Below, piece after piece: positions 1 to 13,085 of a stretch of DNA of 64,000 bases; positions within the stretch are counted from its first letter, which is position 1, and each line of letters opens with the position of its first letter. The position numbers and the translations under genes were made by a program. Origin of the DNA: Desmodus rotundus. Lineage: Eukaryota > Chordata > Mammalia > Chiroptera > Phyllostomidae. Below the pieces are notes generated by a model that saw nothing but the letters and a program-made list of their open reading frames with translations, was not told the origin of the DNA and did no database searches. The stretch lies in NCBI RefSeq assembly GCF_022682495.2, contig NC_071390.1:149024583-149088582 (forward strand), read 5' to 3'.

Positions 1-1439
1 TAAAGTAAAACTAAGCCTACATCTGTAGGACTTTAAATGAATGTCAGAAATAATAAACACTCTTAAGACTTCACATAGTAGGAAAAACAAGCATTTCCAA
101 CTTAGAATGCAGGGGAAACAAGTTTTCTTTTTGTTTAGATGTATTTTCTTTTATCATATTTTAAAAAGTGTACATTTACATGTTTAAAAAATTAGAACCT
201 ACCTACGCAAAACTATGACCTAGAAATTTTCAGTATCTTCATTTTAGGCAAATTAGGCAATGATACCTGATAGTATAATTTTTTGTTTCTCTCTAAAGGT
301 AACACTGAGTTATGTCCTGGAGATACTACAAACAAAACTACTATGGTAAAGACAACTAACAGTATTAATAATGATAAATAAAAAAGTCTGAGTCTTTTTA
401 AAAAGGTTCAATAATCTTTCGTGTTACTTGTACTAATACTGGAGAGTGAACTAAAATACCCTAAGCTATAAGCTCATTAAAGACAGAAATTAGGTAAGTC
501 TTTGCATTTTATCTAGTAGAGAAAGCATTTCGTAAGTGGGAATGAAAAACAGATATTGGGTGTCCCCGTCTTCAGACTAAAGAAATTTCAATTAGGCAAA
601 AATGTAGTAAGTCCCCCCAGGAAAAGTGACCAAGGTTTCATTGCATTCAGAAATATTTATTCCATAAGACTTAACATTAATCATCCCCTTGCCCAAACTT
701 GCTTCAAATTTTAGTTCAACAAGCTATACAGATGAAACGAGAGATGTAAGATGAATTAACACAATTCATCTTATATCAAAGTATTGAAAAATAGTTCTGT
801 CACATTAAGGTATCTCTCACACTGTATACTATGCTTAAGGAAGAATCAAGCTAGTAGGCAGCCTTTATTTTTCTTGGTAAGCTTTCCATTTTCTAACTTC
901 AGCACAAAAATATTTAAAACACTCCGAGAACAGGAAATGTTTCCTTCCTCTTTTCTATCCTTACTACAGACGTAAGTCTTTCATTTCTTGTCATTTCTAT
1001 TTCTGCAAATTCAAGGTTTTCAAATCTTGAAACTGAGCATTTTCACATTGTGCCTTCCTTGTGGGAATGTGACTTTATGTACAATAATTTTCGCTATAAC
1101 TCTTTCCAACGCAAGAAATTTCCAACACTTTAATGTTATTATAGTTTATAATACTGCATATATGTTTACAAGCAAAAATTAAATTTAATTCTATGTATTG
1201 TTAAGATCACTATGTGTTTTCCAAATTAACTGATACAAAATTTTAATGAAGAAGTCATCTACCAGTTGCCTCTCCTCAAAGTCCTTAGCCAAAAAATATT
1301 TAGCCAAATTTTAAGACATTTTTACCAAAAAGTTTTATTATCATCAACCACTAACATATGCCCGGTATGTACCTAAGGAAAAGAATGTTACAAGGCATCA
1401 ATTAAATAGCACTTTCATTAGCCAAATGTAGACCCTTTC

Positions 1440-2360
1440 ACCAAAACAGCAATTTTCAAACATTTTGGTCACAGAGCCCCTTTTACACTCTTAAAATAAA
1501 TCACTGGAGACACCAAAGAGTTTTTGTTCATGTTAAGTTATCTACTGATATTTAGTATGCAAAGTTAAAACTAAGAAATTTTTGTATTTGTGAAATTCAT
1601 TTTTAAAAAATAATCATATGACATGTTGACATAAACATATATTTATTCAAAATGATAGTCTCCCCCAAAAACATTACTGAGAAAAATGACACTGTTTTAC
1701 ATTTACAATATACTTTCTAATGTCTTCTAGATTCTCATATCAGCTTCTACATTAAGTCTGTTACAATTTGTTCTTTTGGTTGAGTACATAAAGAAAAAAT
1801 GGCTGTAGGCAGACAAAAAAAGAGAAAGCTTTTCAGGTAATTGTAAACATTCTTCTCTGACATTCCATCAAAACTCGAGTAGCGGGTTCTTAAGTATCAG
1901 TTGCAATGTAGAACCTAAAATCACATCAATTAACTCTATTTGTTCTTTTTCACATTAAATTCATTGGTCTATCTTGTCTTTGAATGACTCTTGCACCCAT
2001 CATGCATTGGCCATTTGAAAAGCATTACTTCACAAGTTTATGCTTATCTTAAAAATACCAAAACATTTCATTATACAATATAAAAAACATCAAACAAAAC
2101 AAACATCACCACTGCTTTCATCAAAAAAGTCTTGGGATGAAGTTGTAAGCTCATGGTAGCAGATCAAAGTTTTCAAAATTCTCACTTTCACCTGAAAGCT
2201 TGGATTTTATCATTTTAACAACAAAAAAATCAATTGTTTTCCTAAAAGTGGTGGGCTTATTTTGTTCATGCTAGACAAAAGGTCTAACGCCCTACGGAAC
2301 ACCCTAGCACGAATAATTGGTTTGTCAGTCACACTTTCAAGCAAAACCAGTGTTCCATTA
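1440..2360 (+). mobile_element. Old hAT-type DNA transposon relic (Zaphod-like)
   Basis: The segment opens with a degenerate hAT-like end, 'CAGCAATTTTCAAACATTTT', and continues 'GGTCACAGAGCCCC'. This resembles the 'CAGnGGTTCTCAACCTTTTTGGTC' start of hAT-Tip100 relics in mammals. Similarity to that consensus, as I recall it, continues through the 'GACACTGTTTTACATTTACA' and 'CTCATATCAGCTTCTACATT' stretches. No transposase frame is left. The 3' boundary is approximate. Confidence 0.45.
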
Positions 2361-3337
2361 TAAAAGTGAGTAGTAGTTCAACTCAATCCAATGGGAATGT
2401 CAAGAATTTTTAATAATTATTTTTTAAAGTGCAAATTTCTCCCCTGACTTTGTAAACCAAGACTATGAAATTGCTTCTTCAATGCAAAAAGGAAGTTATC
2501 TCTCCCTACCTTATAAAGCAATTGTAGGAAACCACATATGTAAGCATCTATTCAAATGTTCCATAGTTAGTTCCTTTCGCCCTCCTCTCTTTCTCTACTA
2601 TATTGGTTATTCTGATGAATCCTGTTTTTTTATTTTTCTAACTCTTATTAAAACCAAGTTGTCACTCACCTATTCGCCGATCATTTTTAAGTGAATGAAT
2701 TACACTCTGCTATGAGACAGAAAAAAACAGACAAATAAGTAGTATTCAACCATACGTTACAAAAAGAGGGCTTCAGAAGTCAAGTATTTTGTAGAAAGGC
2801 AGTCACACATCTCTCTCTCTCTGGTTTAAAAGCCTATTCTTGCACCTTTCTTTTATGTGCCAAGTTACGCTCATGATTTTTCAGAGCTTGAGTATTATGC
2901 CACACTTCAAAATAACTGTGATGTTATTTGAGTAGTCATTCCGAGTTTAAACCATCTGTCTGAAGCATTTACTGAAGCAATTGCTAAAGATATTCCATGC
3001 ATACAGATGAGAGTTTTCTCAATGAAAATGAAAAAGATGTTTCCACATCTGTTGTTTTTGTTGATGTGTCACCTAGATTTTCAAATTCTTTCCCAGAACA
3101 AAAACAGGGTGAAAACACAGAACATTTATAATGTACACATTTTTTAATGACTCTATTAAGATTTTGTCATCTTTTCAACCATGTCTACTATTGCTACTCT
3201 ACTACAATCATAAAACTATATATATGTGTGTGTGTATATCTCCATATGCATTACAACTTTTTACCTCCAACTCCATCTCTCTAATAACATTCTTCATTAA
3301 AGCCTATGTTGCATGAAGGGGCTTAGCACTTCAAGAT

Positions 3338-3527
3338 CAGGGGACCCCAACCCCTGGGGCAGGGACAGGTACTTGTCCTTAGCCTGTAAGAAACCAGACT
3401 GCACAGCAGGAGGTGAGCAGTGAGTGAATAAAGCCTCGCTCCCATTACTGCCTGAGCTCTGCCTCCCGTCTGTGGAAAAATCTTCCACAAAACTGGCCTC
3501 TGGTGCCAAAAAGGTTGAGGACCGCTG
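3338..3527 (+). mobile_element. Short non-autonomous hAT element with terminal inverted repeats
   Basis: The element starts 'CAGGGGACCCCAACCCC' and ends 'AAAGGTTGAGGACCGCTG', giving CAG...CTG inverted ends of hAT type. It is flanked by a decayed 8-bp duplication, TTCAAGAT (3330-3337) and TTCTAAAT (3528-3535), which match at 6 of 8 bases. The interior resembles a widespread mammalian element with 'GCACAGCAGGAGGTGAGCAG'. It is 190 bp and non-coding. Confidence 0.65.
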
Positions 3528-3639
3528 TTCTAAATTACTGTTTTTTCATACAGAAACATGCATCTTTGATGGGACATTAATCAAGGTTTCCCCTTCCCAT
3601 GCTTATGGCTAAACAATGATCATCATTCAAGAAGCATTT

Positions 3640-3800
3640 AGCATAGCTACTATATACCAGGTACTATACCAGGTACTTAATACAGAGATAAGCAACATAG
3701 CTAGCACAACCTTAGAGATTACAGACTGACTAGTGAGAAGAACACAATCTTAAATGTAATAAGAACATGGGAACAGTACAGGGTGCCATGGAAGCTTGTA
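3640..3800 (+). repeat. Possible L2-like repeat fragment
   Basis: The phrases 'CTACTATATACCAGGTACTA' and 'AGTACAGGGTGCCATGGAAG' look like the 'tactatgtgccaggcactg ... gtgctatggaag' track of old mammalian interspersed repeats. It is short and diverged, so the class is uncertain. Confidence 0.3.
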
Positions 3801-4418
3801 AGAAGATATCCCACAGTGGCTAAGACTAACAAGATCGTTAAGAGGTCAAGAAAACTAGTATTTAAAAACCACCATTAGAAAACTTACCAAGCACTTCCAA
3901 TTCTGGGAAAAAGAAGTCCTCTATACCTCTAACTACAGATAAAAACACTGGATAAAATATATAAAAGATACACAAGACAAGTCTGAAAGTTAGAGTATAC
4001 CAACTAGTAACTTCAGGACCCAATGAACAACATGCTGGTGAGTTCCCTGGATGTACTTCTGGCTTCATATATCCCAGGTTTGAAGGTAGAAGTCAGCACC
4101 CCAGAAACACCAACAGGCACAGGCCAGGAAAAGCCCAACAAATCCCTGTCTATGTAGCAAAAGGACCAAAAAAGGGGAAGACTAGCAAGACCAAAACCTT
4201 TTAGTATTACTATGCTATTCTGTGCCAAATGCCACAGAAAAACAAACAGTTCCACCCACATACCACTAGCAATAGTGAACAAAGAACCTAGGTGTCCATA
4301 TGTGCCAAACTGTAATAAGGCACCCCCAAACCTCACCAGTGTGCTATCAGAGAAAGCAAAGGAAAGGACAAGAGAAGTCACTTCCAGACAATAACAAGAC
4401 GGCCTGCACGTGCTCATG

Positions 4419-4445
4419 CGCACACACACACACGCACGCACACAT
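4419..4445. repeat. (CA)n microsatellite, imperfect
   Basis: A run of CA dinucleotides interrupted by CG steps. It causes spurious open frames on both strands here. Confidence 0.8.
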
Positions 4446-4899
4446 ACAGGAGGCCTAGTGAAGCATTAGAACTTCCACCACTGTCAAGTGGCAAGGAGGC
4501 CATCACGAACCAATGATGTTAGCAGAGGTCATGTGGCCCAAGCAATGAGGCAGTTCAACAGCCAGAAGAGGTAACAGGGAGATTTAGTGGGACACCAGAT
4601 GCTAATGAGGAAATCTTGGAAGCCAAAAACACATATACTTGAAGAATTTAAAGTCGCTGATACTCACAACAACAGCAAACATTAAACACAGTTCAATTTA
4701 CAATCATATTAACCTAACACCTCCCACTAGACACTTATTTACTTCTGTTCCTATTACCCAATATGACACGTCTGGCTTTCAACAAAAAATTACAAGGCAT
4801 GGCAAAAAAAACAAGAAGAAACAAAATGAAGAGCGAAAGTAAGCATTAGAGTCAAGCTTAGATATGGCACAAATGTTGTGGATATCAGACAAAAATATT

Positions 4900-5470
4900 T
4901 TAAATATTATTATATCTTAAGGGCTTTAAAAGGAAAAAGCAGACAACATTCAAGAACAAATGAGTAATTTAAGCAGAGATGAAAAAATCTAAGACAATCA
5001 AATTAAAATACTGTAGCAAAAATGAAAAATTCCTATGATATGATGATGCATAGATTGAACATGGCTGGGAAAAGAATCAATGAGCCAAAGACATGTCAAA
5101 AGAAATTTCCCTAAGTGAACATGCAGTATCAATACAAAAAACGTTTATAAAGGTATAACATAAATCAACTGCAGAAAAACCAAAGATGAAGGGAAAACTT
5201 TGGAAGAAGCCAAAGGGAAAAAACACCTTAACTACTGGAGAACAAGAATAAAAATAACAGCATTTATCTCACCAGAAACCACACAAACAAAACATGCAAG
5301 CAGAAAATATTTTACCCACTTTGGTCAAAATATTTAAAGTGTTGAAAGAAATAATCACCAATAAGAACTCTATATCCAAATAAATTATCAATCAAAATGG
5401 AAGTTTCCTGAACAAATAAAACTGAGGGAATTCAGCACTAACAGACCTTCCTGAAAGAAATGTTAATACT
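4900..5470 (+). mobile_element. HAL1 / old L1-like fragment
   Basis: The sequence contains 'AACTGAGGGAATTCAGCACT' and 'CTTCCTGAAAGAAATGTTAA', typical of the track that precedes ORF2 in old L1 and HAL1 elements. The plus orientation agrees with the L1 sequence that follows. No open frame survives. Confidence 0.4.
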
Positions 5471-6870
5471 GTTAAGAAGGTATTACTTCCCAAATCTATC
5501 TACAGACTTAACACCAGCCCTATCAGAATTCTAGCTGGTTTCTTTGTATAAATTGACAAGTTAATTCTAAAATTCAAATGGAATTACGAATGAGCCAGAA
5601 TAGACAAAACATTCTTGAAAAAGAACAAAATAGAGAGAAGAGTACATTTTAACTTTTAAACTTACTACCAAAGCAACAGTAATCAAAATGATCTAGGACA
5701 AGCATAAGGATAGACGTGTAGATCAACAGAATAGAATGACAGTCCAGAAATAATCCCATATGTACATGTCAACTGATTTTCAACAAAGGTGTCAAAACCA
5801 TTCAACGAGGAAAGGAAATCGTATTTTCAACAAATGTCCTGGACAAGTCGATAGCTACATACAAAAAATGAAGTTGCACCCTTACTTCACACCATACATA
5901 AAAATTAACTCAAAAGAGATCAAAATTAAATGTAGGAGCTAAAACTACAAAATCGTTAGGTAAAATATAGGATTAAATCTTCATGACCTCACTCAGATTT
6001 GGCACCTTAGAAATGACACCAAAAGCATGAGCAATGAAACAAAACATTAGATCAATTTGGACTTCAAAATTAACAACCTGTACTTAAAGAGACATTATCA
6101 AGAAAATAAGACAGCCCACAAAATGGGAGAAAATATTTGCAAACCATATATTTGATAAGACTATATAAAGAATTCATAAAATTCAGTCATAAAACAACAA
6201 ATAGCTCAACTTAAAATGAACAGAAGATCTGAACAGACATTTCTCTAAGAAGATAAACAGTCAATGAACATATGAAAAAAATACCCAACATCCTTAGTCA
6301 TGAGGGGAATGCAAATCAAAGACAATGTGATACCACTTCACACCCGCTAGGGTAGCTATAATCAAAAAGTTAAAAAACAACAAGAACTGACAAGATATGG
6401 AGAAACTGGAACCCTCACACACTGCTAATGGGAATATAAAATGGTGTAGCCACTTTGGAAAAGAGTCTGGAAGTTCCCGAACAATTAAACAGAGTTACCC
6501 TATGAGCCAGCATCTCTACTGCTAGGCATCAACGCAAGAGAAAAAATCACATATCCACACAAAGACTTGTACACCATGCTTACAGCAGTATTATTCATAT
6601 TAGCAAAGAGGTAGAAACAACCAAAATGTCCAATAGTGATAAACAGTGATTGATACATGCTGCAACATGGATGAAACTTGACAAGTGAAAAAAGCCAGTT
6701 ACAAAAGACCACATATTATGTAATTCCACTAAAATGGAATATCCAGAACAGAAAATTTGTTGAAACAGAAGATTAATGATTGCTTGGAGCTGAGAAAGAT
6801 AGCGGGGCGTTAGGGGCGATAGCTAAAACTACAAAACTATGATGAAAGAAATCAAAAGCAACTCTAAATA
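5470..6870 (+). mobile_element. Old L1 3' fragment
   Basis: Plus-strand L1 ORF2 C-terminal sequence. Signposts are 'CAAAGCAACAGTAATCAAAA', then 'ACACTGCTAATGGGAATATA', then 'ATTATTCATATTAGCAAAGA'. These correspond to the mammalian L1 ORF2 end. Many stops and indels show an ancient, dead copy. Confidence 0.75.
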
Positions 6871-6879
6871 AATGAAAAA

Positions 6880-7202
6880 ATATTCCTTGGCCATGGTTTG
6901 GATATCAACAAAGTGAATCTAAATTTTATATGGAAAGACCAAAGACAGAACAGTCAACACAATACTGAACAACAAAGTTGGACGATGCACACTACCTAGT
7001 TTCAGCACTTATGATAAAACTACATTAATCCACATAGCTTGCTATTTACAAAACAATGACACACGGCTCAACAGAACAGAACGGAAAGTCAACAAATATA
7101 CCCAAATAGTCAACTGATTACTGACAAGAGGAACAAGGCAATTCAATAAAGAAACATAAATCTTTTCAACAAATGATGAGGAACAATCGGACATATACAT
7201 AC

Positions 7203-7240
<38 letters not shown>

Positions 7241-8440
7241 CACCAAACACAAAAACCCTTGACAAAGACCTTTCATAAAAACTAAATCAAAATGAATCAT
7301 AGATCTAAATGTAAAATACAAAACTATAAAAAACTGAAACAAAATCTAGATGACCTTGGGTTTGGCAATGAGTTTTTAGATATAATAATAAACACATGGT
7401 CTGTAAGAAAAATAATTAAGTTTTGAACTTCGTTAAGATTAAAAACTTCAGCTCTGTGAAAGTTGCTCTTAAGAGAATAAAAAGACAAGCCACAGATATA
7501 AAGTATTTATAAAATATATATCTAATAAAGAATATGTATCTAAACACACAAGGAACTTTTAAAACTCAACAATTAAAACAATTTAAAAGTGAGCAAAAGA
7601 TCTAGACACCTCATCAAAGCAGAAACAAATATACAAAATAAGCATATGAAAAGGTGCTCAGTATGAACTTTTATTCAGGAATGCAAATTAAAACAAGGTA
7701 CTACATATTATTTGAATGGCTAAAAATCCAAAAAATTGACAGTACCAAATGAAGGTGAGAAAGTGGAAAAGAGAAATTCTCATTCACTGTTGATGGGACT
7801 GCAAAATGGTACAGCCTCTTTGAAAGACAGTTTGGCAGTTTGTTACAAAGGTAAACAATAGCCTTTCCATACTATTGAGCCACCTTCGATGTTTACCGAA
7901 GATATTACCCAAGTGATTTTAGGTATTTACCCAAATGATCTGAAGTTTATGTCTACACAAAAGTCTGCATGCAAATACTTACAGCAATTTTATTCATAAT
8001 AGCCAAAAACTCAAAGCAACCAAGATGTGTCTCAATAGATGAATGAATAAATTAACTGTACATCACTACAATGGGTTACTCATCAATAAAAGAAATGTTA
8101 TCAAACATGAAAAGGCATGGATACATCTTAAACACATAATTGCTAAGTGAAAGAAGCCAATCTAAAAAGTACACCTACTATATGATTCCAATTAAAAGAC
8201 ATTCTGGAAAAGGCAAAACTACACATGAGGATGAGCAGCTGCAGAGGACTGGAGTCTCCAGAAGCGGAGGAAGGGTGAACAGGTGGAGCTCAGGGGATTA
8301 GGGCAGTGAAACCATTCTGTACGATACTGTAATTGTGCAAACACAATACTGTGCATGTGTCAAAATCCACTGAACTTTACAGCACAAACAACAAACCTCA
8401 ATGTATGCAATGTTTTTTAATGTAGAAATTCGATGTGGGA
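6880..8440 (+). mobile_element. Second old L1 3' fragment, same orientation
   Basis: The order of L1 ORF2 signposts restarts here: 'CTACATTAATCCACATAGCT', then 'TTCACTGTTGATGGGACTGC', then 'TTTATTCATAATAGCCAAAA'. This is therefore a separate copy rather than a continuation of the one to the left. An A-run lies inside it at 7203-7238. Confidence 0.7.
7203..7238 (+). repeat. Poly(A) tract within L1 sequence
   Basis: About 35 consecutive A's, flanked on both sides by L1 ORF2-type sequence. It is more likely an expanded A-run than the tail of a separate insertion. Confidence 0.8.
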
Positions 8441-8639
8441 TAGAGAATCCCAGAAAAGAATGCAGAATATGAGGGGGGGGGGAAGCCTAACTTTATTACA
8501 AATGTACAAAACAATCTCATTAATCGGGTAGGGATAAAAGGTACTAATCAAGTAAACCCTGAAAATAAGTGCAGTGTGTAAAAAAACCCCAAAACATCGC
8601 ACATGAAATATCAACTTTTCTAGCTAATAAAGTTGTACT

Positions 8640-9200
8640 CCACAAGGGCATAAGTTAACACCTCTAATATTCCTATACGTGTATACTTAAACTGAACAAT
8701 TATGCAGATGACAGTGGATGGAAGTAGGTACATTTTTCAATTTTGGGGTGACAGTTCATAAACAAGCAATGATCTATGTAGTTATAGATTAGAATTGAAG
8801 ACATCAATATGAACCTGTTTAACAGAGATGCAGATGGTTACACATGGAAATACTTTTAGATATGGATATATACACAGGTTAGCATACCAATGTGTATTTT
8901 CCTGCTTTATCACCTGAGAAGGCTTTGAAGCAATGACATTGAAGTAGCAATGAGCACACTAGCACAGATCATGGTTTCTAATACCATTCTCCAATTAAGA
9001 GAAACAGGAGTCCTTGGAGAAATGGCTGGTTCTAGACTGGGGCATAAAATATGCAACATGTACATGGATGGAGTACCTCGTAGAGCCAGAAAGGAGGGCA
9101 GTGCTCAAACTGACAATACAAGTTCTCCATTGCCAAAGCTGAAACACTTGAGCAGCAAAATATAGTAATACTGGATTATAATCCAAAGTATAAAAAAAGA
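8640..9200 (+). mobile_element. L1ME-type 3' UTR fragment
   Basis: Contains 'TGGTTTCTAATACCATTCTC' and 'GAGAAATGGCTGGTTCTAGA', typical of old L1ME 3' UTRs. It shares this track with 25540-26000, so the two regions are copies of one subfamily. Confidence 0.5.
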
Positions 9201-9379
9201 CCTATGAGTTCATACAGACATAAATAAATGACTGGATAAACAAATGAAGTAAAATATAAAAATCTTCCATACAAAATAATTCCAAGTGATCCATGTAGAA
9301 ACTACACCTTCAGTGGGGTATGGTATAACATCTATTTCTTAATATGGACCATATATAATGACTTCTTTCCAAAGACCAT

Positions 9380-9770
9380 TTGGAAAGTTTGCCTGTGTCT
9401 TCAAGAAATAAATGTGCAACTACCAAATGGCAATTACACTCGTGAGCATTTATGCCAGAGAAATAAGAAGTTATGTTCACACAAAACCTTGTGCAGAAGT
9501 GTTTATTATAGCAGCTTTGTTTGTAACAGCCAAAAACTGGAAACCCAGATGTTCCTTAATGGGTGAATGGTCGAAGTATGGTACATCCACACCACAGAAT
9601 TCAGTTAGTCACCAACAAAAAGAACACTGATACACACAACCACCTGGATCAGTCCCCAGAGAATGATGCTGAATGAAAAGGCCAATCCCAAAAGGTTATA
9701 TAGCATTTATATAACATTCTTGAAATAACAAAAATTTTTAAATGGAGAGTATATTAGTGGTGAGCAGGGG
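9380..9770 (+). mobile_element. Old L1 3' fragment
   Basis: The track 'GCAGAAGTGTTTATTATAGC', 'AACAGCCAAAAACTGGAAAC', 'AATGGGTGAATGG' is the familiar end of L1 ORF2 plus 3' UTR, on the plus strand. It is heavily mutated. Confidence 0.65.
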
Positions 9771-10332
9771 TTAAAGAGGAGTGGGGGTGGGAGGGAACCA
9801 CGAAGGATACTTGTGGTGTTGGAAATGCTCAGTATCTCTACTGTACCAAGGTCAATGTCCTGACTGTGACATCATAGTTTTGCAAGCCACTCAGGTGGCA
9901 CGGTGGAGTCACAAGACATACTACAATAAGTTAAGGAATGAGTGGGAAATGAGCAAATGCAGAGAAGCAAACCTATACAACTCTTTGCATAAGGTGCCAG
10001 TAAAGGGAAAAGATAATAAGTGATACTCAGTGGGAAAGGTACACTAAAGAGCTTTACTAAAATGGGAAAAACATGAGGAAACTTAAGTGCTGATGGGAAA
10101 AACTTGGTAAATAATGACTCTAAAGCCATATGAGCACAATGCTATATAATCTTCAGTGAAAGGTTTATGGAAGAAAGCGAAAAGCAGATACAAATAGACT
10201 GCCCTCTGATAGGTGAGACAATGCTTACATCGCACTGCGGGTAAAGATGATCGCTGACACAGGTGCACTTACAGATCAGAAGGTGGCAATAATGACAGAA
10301 ACAACAACAACAATAATGACATCTATAACTAA

Positions 10333-10790
10333 TGATTGCTTACTGTGCTAGCCAACCTCCAAGCTGGCCTCAATGTCCTCATATCCTGATGCTGGTACCC
10401 AGTGTACTCTCCTCCCACAGAGAATAAGGGTGAACTGTATACTCAGTAAGATATGACTATGTGTGAACTCCAAGACTCAGGCAAAAAAGACAATGCAGCT
10501 TCTACCTCGTTCTCTCATGCTTTGCTTCTTCAAGGGGAAACCTAGTCACAACATTCAAGCATACGTGAAGAGGCCAAACTACCACCATGTGAATGAGCCG
10601 TTTTAAAAGCATCCCCAGCCAAGCCTTCATAAGACTGCAAATTCATGAGACCCTAAGTCTTCAAAACTACCCGACTAAGCTACTTCTGAATTACAGACCC
10701 ACTGAAACAGTGAGATAATCAATGTTTACTACAACAAGCCACTAAATTTGGGAGTAATTTATTAAGCAGCGATAGGTACCTAAGGTACTA
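10333..10790 (+). mobile_element. MaLR LTR fragment (MLT1-like)
   Basis: Ends with 'CAAGCCACTAAATTTGGGAG' and 'TAATTTATTAAGCAGCGATA', the diagnostic 3' end of MLT1/MST-type solo LTRs. The 'CATATCCTGATGCTGGTACC' start region also fits. No internal retroviral sequence is attached. It appears to be a solo LTR. Confidence 0.65.
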
Positions 10791-10990
10791 ATGTGCCAGG
10801 TATAGTCCTAAGCATATTAGATCTAGTAACCCACTTAATCCTCAACCACCCGATCTGCAATTTAAGATAAGAAAACTGAAACACACAGAAGTTAACTAAT
10901 TTCCCCCAATTATCACACAGATGGTTAAGTGATGGCATTATGAAAACCATAAAGTGAACCTTTATGAACTCCAGATTCAAATCAAAACCC
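10790..10990 (+). repeat. MIR SINE
   Basis: Follows the MIR consensus order: 'TGCCAGGTATAGTCCTAAGC', 'CCCACTTAATCCTCAACCAC', 'AAACTGAAACACACAGAAGT', 'ACACAGATGGTTAAGTGATG'. It is ancient and diverged. Confidence 0.65.
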
Positions 10991-12383
10991 ATTTATTGGT
11001 ACTAGTAACCTCCTCAAAGCTGAAGGAGGTTCTATCCCATGGCTTTTATTTTTGCTGTGAAATAGAAGGAAAGGTTACCTGATAAGACAGCAGGGAAAAG
11101 CAGGTGAATCAGAGAACTGAAGGTAATGGAAAAGGTTTGAATAGTTGCCATGAAGAGTAAGAAAAAGGAATGGCTACAGAAATCGAATAGAATTTCAAAA
11201 CAGTGTCAAGATCCCAAGAGAGGCTAAGAGCTATGAACCTGCATGCCATAAATTCAATATGGCCATAATGAACAGAACACCAGCCGGCCAGGGTACCTAA
11301 ATAAAAAAAGTAATCTGAAGTGTCAAACAGTGGTGATGGCGAGATGAAAGAGAAAAAGCATATCTTTCCCAAATCCACTAGCTCAAAAAGGAGTCATGTA
11401 TAAAAACAGCACCAAGTAACACTGTATACTCTATGACATGATGATAATAACATCATGATAAACTGACTAGGATTCTTTACGTAACTGTCTTGATCTCAAA
11501 CATCTGGAGTTTTTCTAGAGAACATTCCCTTTTTCCTATTTCCATTCAAAATGTCACAAGAAAAATTAAAATCTAGAAAAATAACATACCACTTCCATTA
11601 TAATCAGACCACACCTAACAACAGTCATACAATTATTCAATGACTTAACTTGATGATTAAATTTTACAAGAGTTTTAAGACGTAAATGTATCATTTTTAA
11701 AGTTCCTTTAAAATTGGACTTTGCCAAATACATTTAAGTTTCCGTTTCATGCATGTGCTTTTCAAATTACTTCACTTCACCTGACCGATAAACTAGCATA
11801 AACTAATCTCAAAGTCAGATAATGAAAAATTAGGAAAACCAAAGCACACACAAAATGTTTTCCCTGCAATTCAAGTAAGCATACATACTGAAGAAACTTC
11901 AGACACAAAAGTACGTGAATGGAAGTAAAGGTCTGTGAGCTCTGTATTTTTTCTTACTACTACTCAAGGTTAACAAGTAAGTTTCAAAGAACACAAGTTA
12001 GTGGTTAATAGTCCAGTGACATCTTACCCCATATATCCACTGTTACCTGGAGACTTATTGGAAACAAGTCAAAATGAGTACTGCTGGAAAACAAACTTTT
12101 TCTAATAAAATAAATAGCACTGGGTAAATTAAGTCAGTCCTTTCTACATCATGCATAATCAACTGAGGAAAATTTTTTCTCACACTTACTTTCTAAACCA
12201 TTAAGTGAACTCCACAAGTTATTTCACACATTCTCTATTTAACTCAGGAGAGAACCCATGTAACCCGAAAACATAAGGCAAAACAAATGATTCCTAACTC
12301 TTACAAAAAACTTTTTAAGTAAAATAAAACCTGTAATTAATATTTTTATTAAGCTGCAAGTGTTTCGTTCTACAGTGAATCTT

Positions 12384-12385
12384 AC
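12384..12385 (-). other. ARHGAP12: Splice donor of ARHGAP12 exon 2
   Basis: On the minus strand the sequence reads CAGATAAGG|GTAAGATTC. This is a close match to the mammalian donor consensus and lies exactly where the ARHGAP12 protein match stops. Confidence 0.9.
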
Positions 12386-13063
12386 CCTTATCTGTTCCGT
12401 GGAGCTGCTGCTGAGTTCATCACCAGACTCAGAATCCTGATGTACCCTTTCTGAGCCTTCTCCTGCTGAATCGCAAGACTGTTCCTGGGAGAAGCTAGTT
12501 TTCTCTATGTCCAAGAACTCTGGACCGGGAAAGTGACCAAATAAGCGTGTCGTGTTCTGGCCAGAAACTTTAGGAGAATGTGAGTCAGTGCTAAACTTCC
12601 CATTATTGTGGGTGAGGTCCAGGCTTAAGTTGACAGTTTGATTTGGATTGTAATTGGGTCCAAAATTCTGATTGGCATCACGAATAAGACTTGTTCCATG
12701 AACAGATGACGATGGCTTTCCAAAACTTGAAAGCTCAGGCAATTTGTTCACATTTTCTGTTGATCTCTGAAGATGCAGACTCTGTGTCATTTTCATAGAA
12801 TTATTTGGCAGTCCAACTGCCGGTTTAACAGGTGGCATCAGAGCTTTGCGGGTGACTTCCTTAACATACTGGGCTGGCACATAAAACGTTTTGGAGTTCT
12901 CATCTGGTTTGACTTGCCACCAGTCATCATTGGTCTTTTTTACCAAAATGTATCGTTCCCCTTGTTTTATCACAATTTTTCTGTCCTTTGCTTCATATTC
13001 GTAATCATATTCCACTTCGATATATACTTGTCCTGGAACGATCTTGCCACTTCTGTCAGCCAT
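12386..13063 (-). CDS. ARHGAP12: ARHGAP12 first coding exon (exon 2), residues 1-226, SH3 domain
   Basis: This encodes the N-terminus of Rho GTPase-activating protein 12, a cytoplasmic and junction-associated GAP for Rac/Rho-family GTPases. The start MADRSGKIVPGQVYIEVEY and the STEQIR end match ARHGAP12 as I know it. An SH3 domain covers about residues 12-72, with the ALYDY-like VEYDYEYEAK, the WW pair in NDDWWQV, and the FYVPAQYV end. The rest is a low-complexity serine-rich linker with an acidic DSESGDELSSSS stretch. The start context AAAAATGG has A at -3 and G at +4. The frame stays open for 226 codons to AGG, then meets the donor GTAAGA at 12385, phase 0. Beyond the donor the open frame runs another 48 codons into intron and is not coding. 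An in-exon acceptor lies near 13085. The WW, PH and RhoGAP domains of the full protein (about 840 residues) are in exons left of the window. No frameshift or stop is present, so the gene looks functional. Confidence 0.95.
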
Positions 13064-13085
13064 TTTTATTCAATACTATTCACCT
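13064..13085 (-). other. ARHGAP12: ARHGAP12 exon 2 5' UTR and likely acceptor
   Basis: On the minus strand, 'CATCCTTTTTGAG|AGGTGAATAG' precedes the ATG by about 22 bases. The pyrimidine run followed by GAG, or by GAGAG two bases later, is the best acceptor before the start codon. The exact junction could differ by 2 bases, or another AG (GAATAG) could be used. Confidence 0.55.

Larger units (their letters stand above)
1..12385 (-). other. ARHGAP12: ARHGAP12 intron 2 (3' part outside window)
   Basis: This is the sequence downstream, on the minus strand, of the splice donor that closes the first coding exon. It is AT-rich. I see no other convincing exon in it: no long open frame flanked by splice sites. 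Most of 1440-9770 is repeat, listed separately. Positions 1-1440, 2360-3330, 9770-10330 and 10990-12240 show no gene and no repeat I can name with confidence. Confidence 0.75.

Noticed and set aside
4013..4441. 142-codon minus-strand frame
   Set aside because: It begins in the CA repeat (RACVCVRMS) and has no splice sites or recognisable domain.
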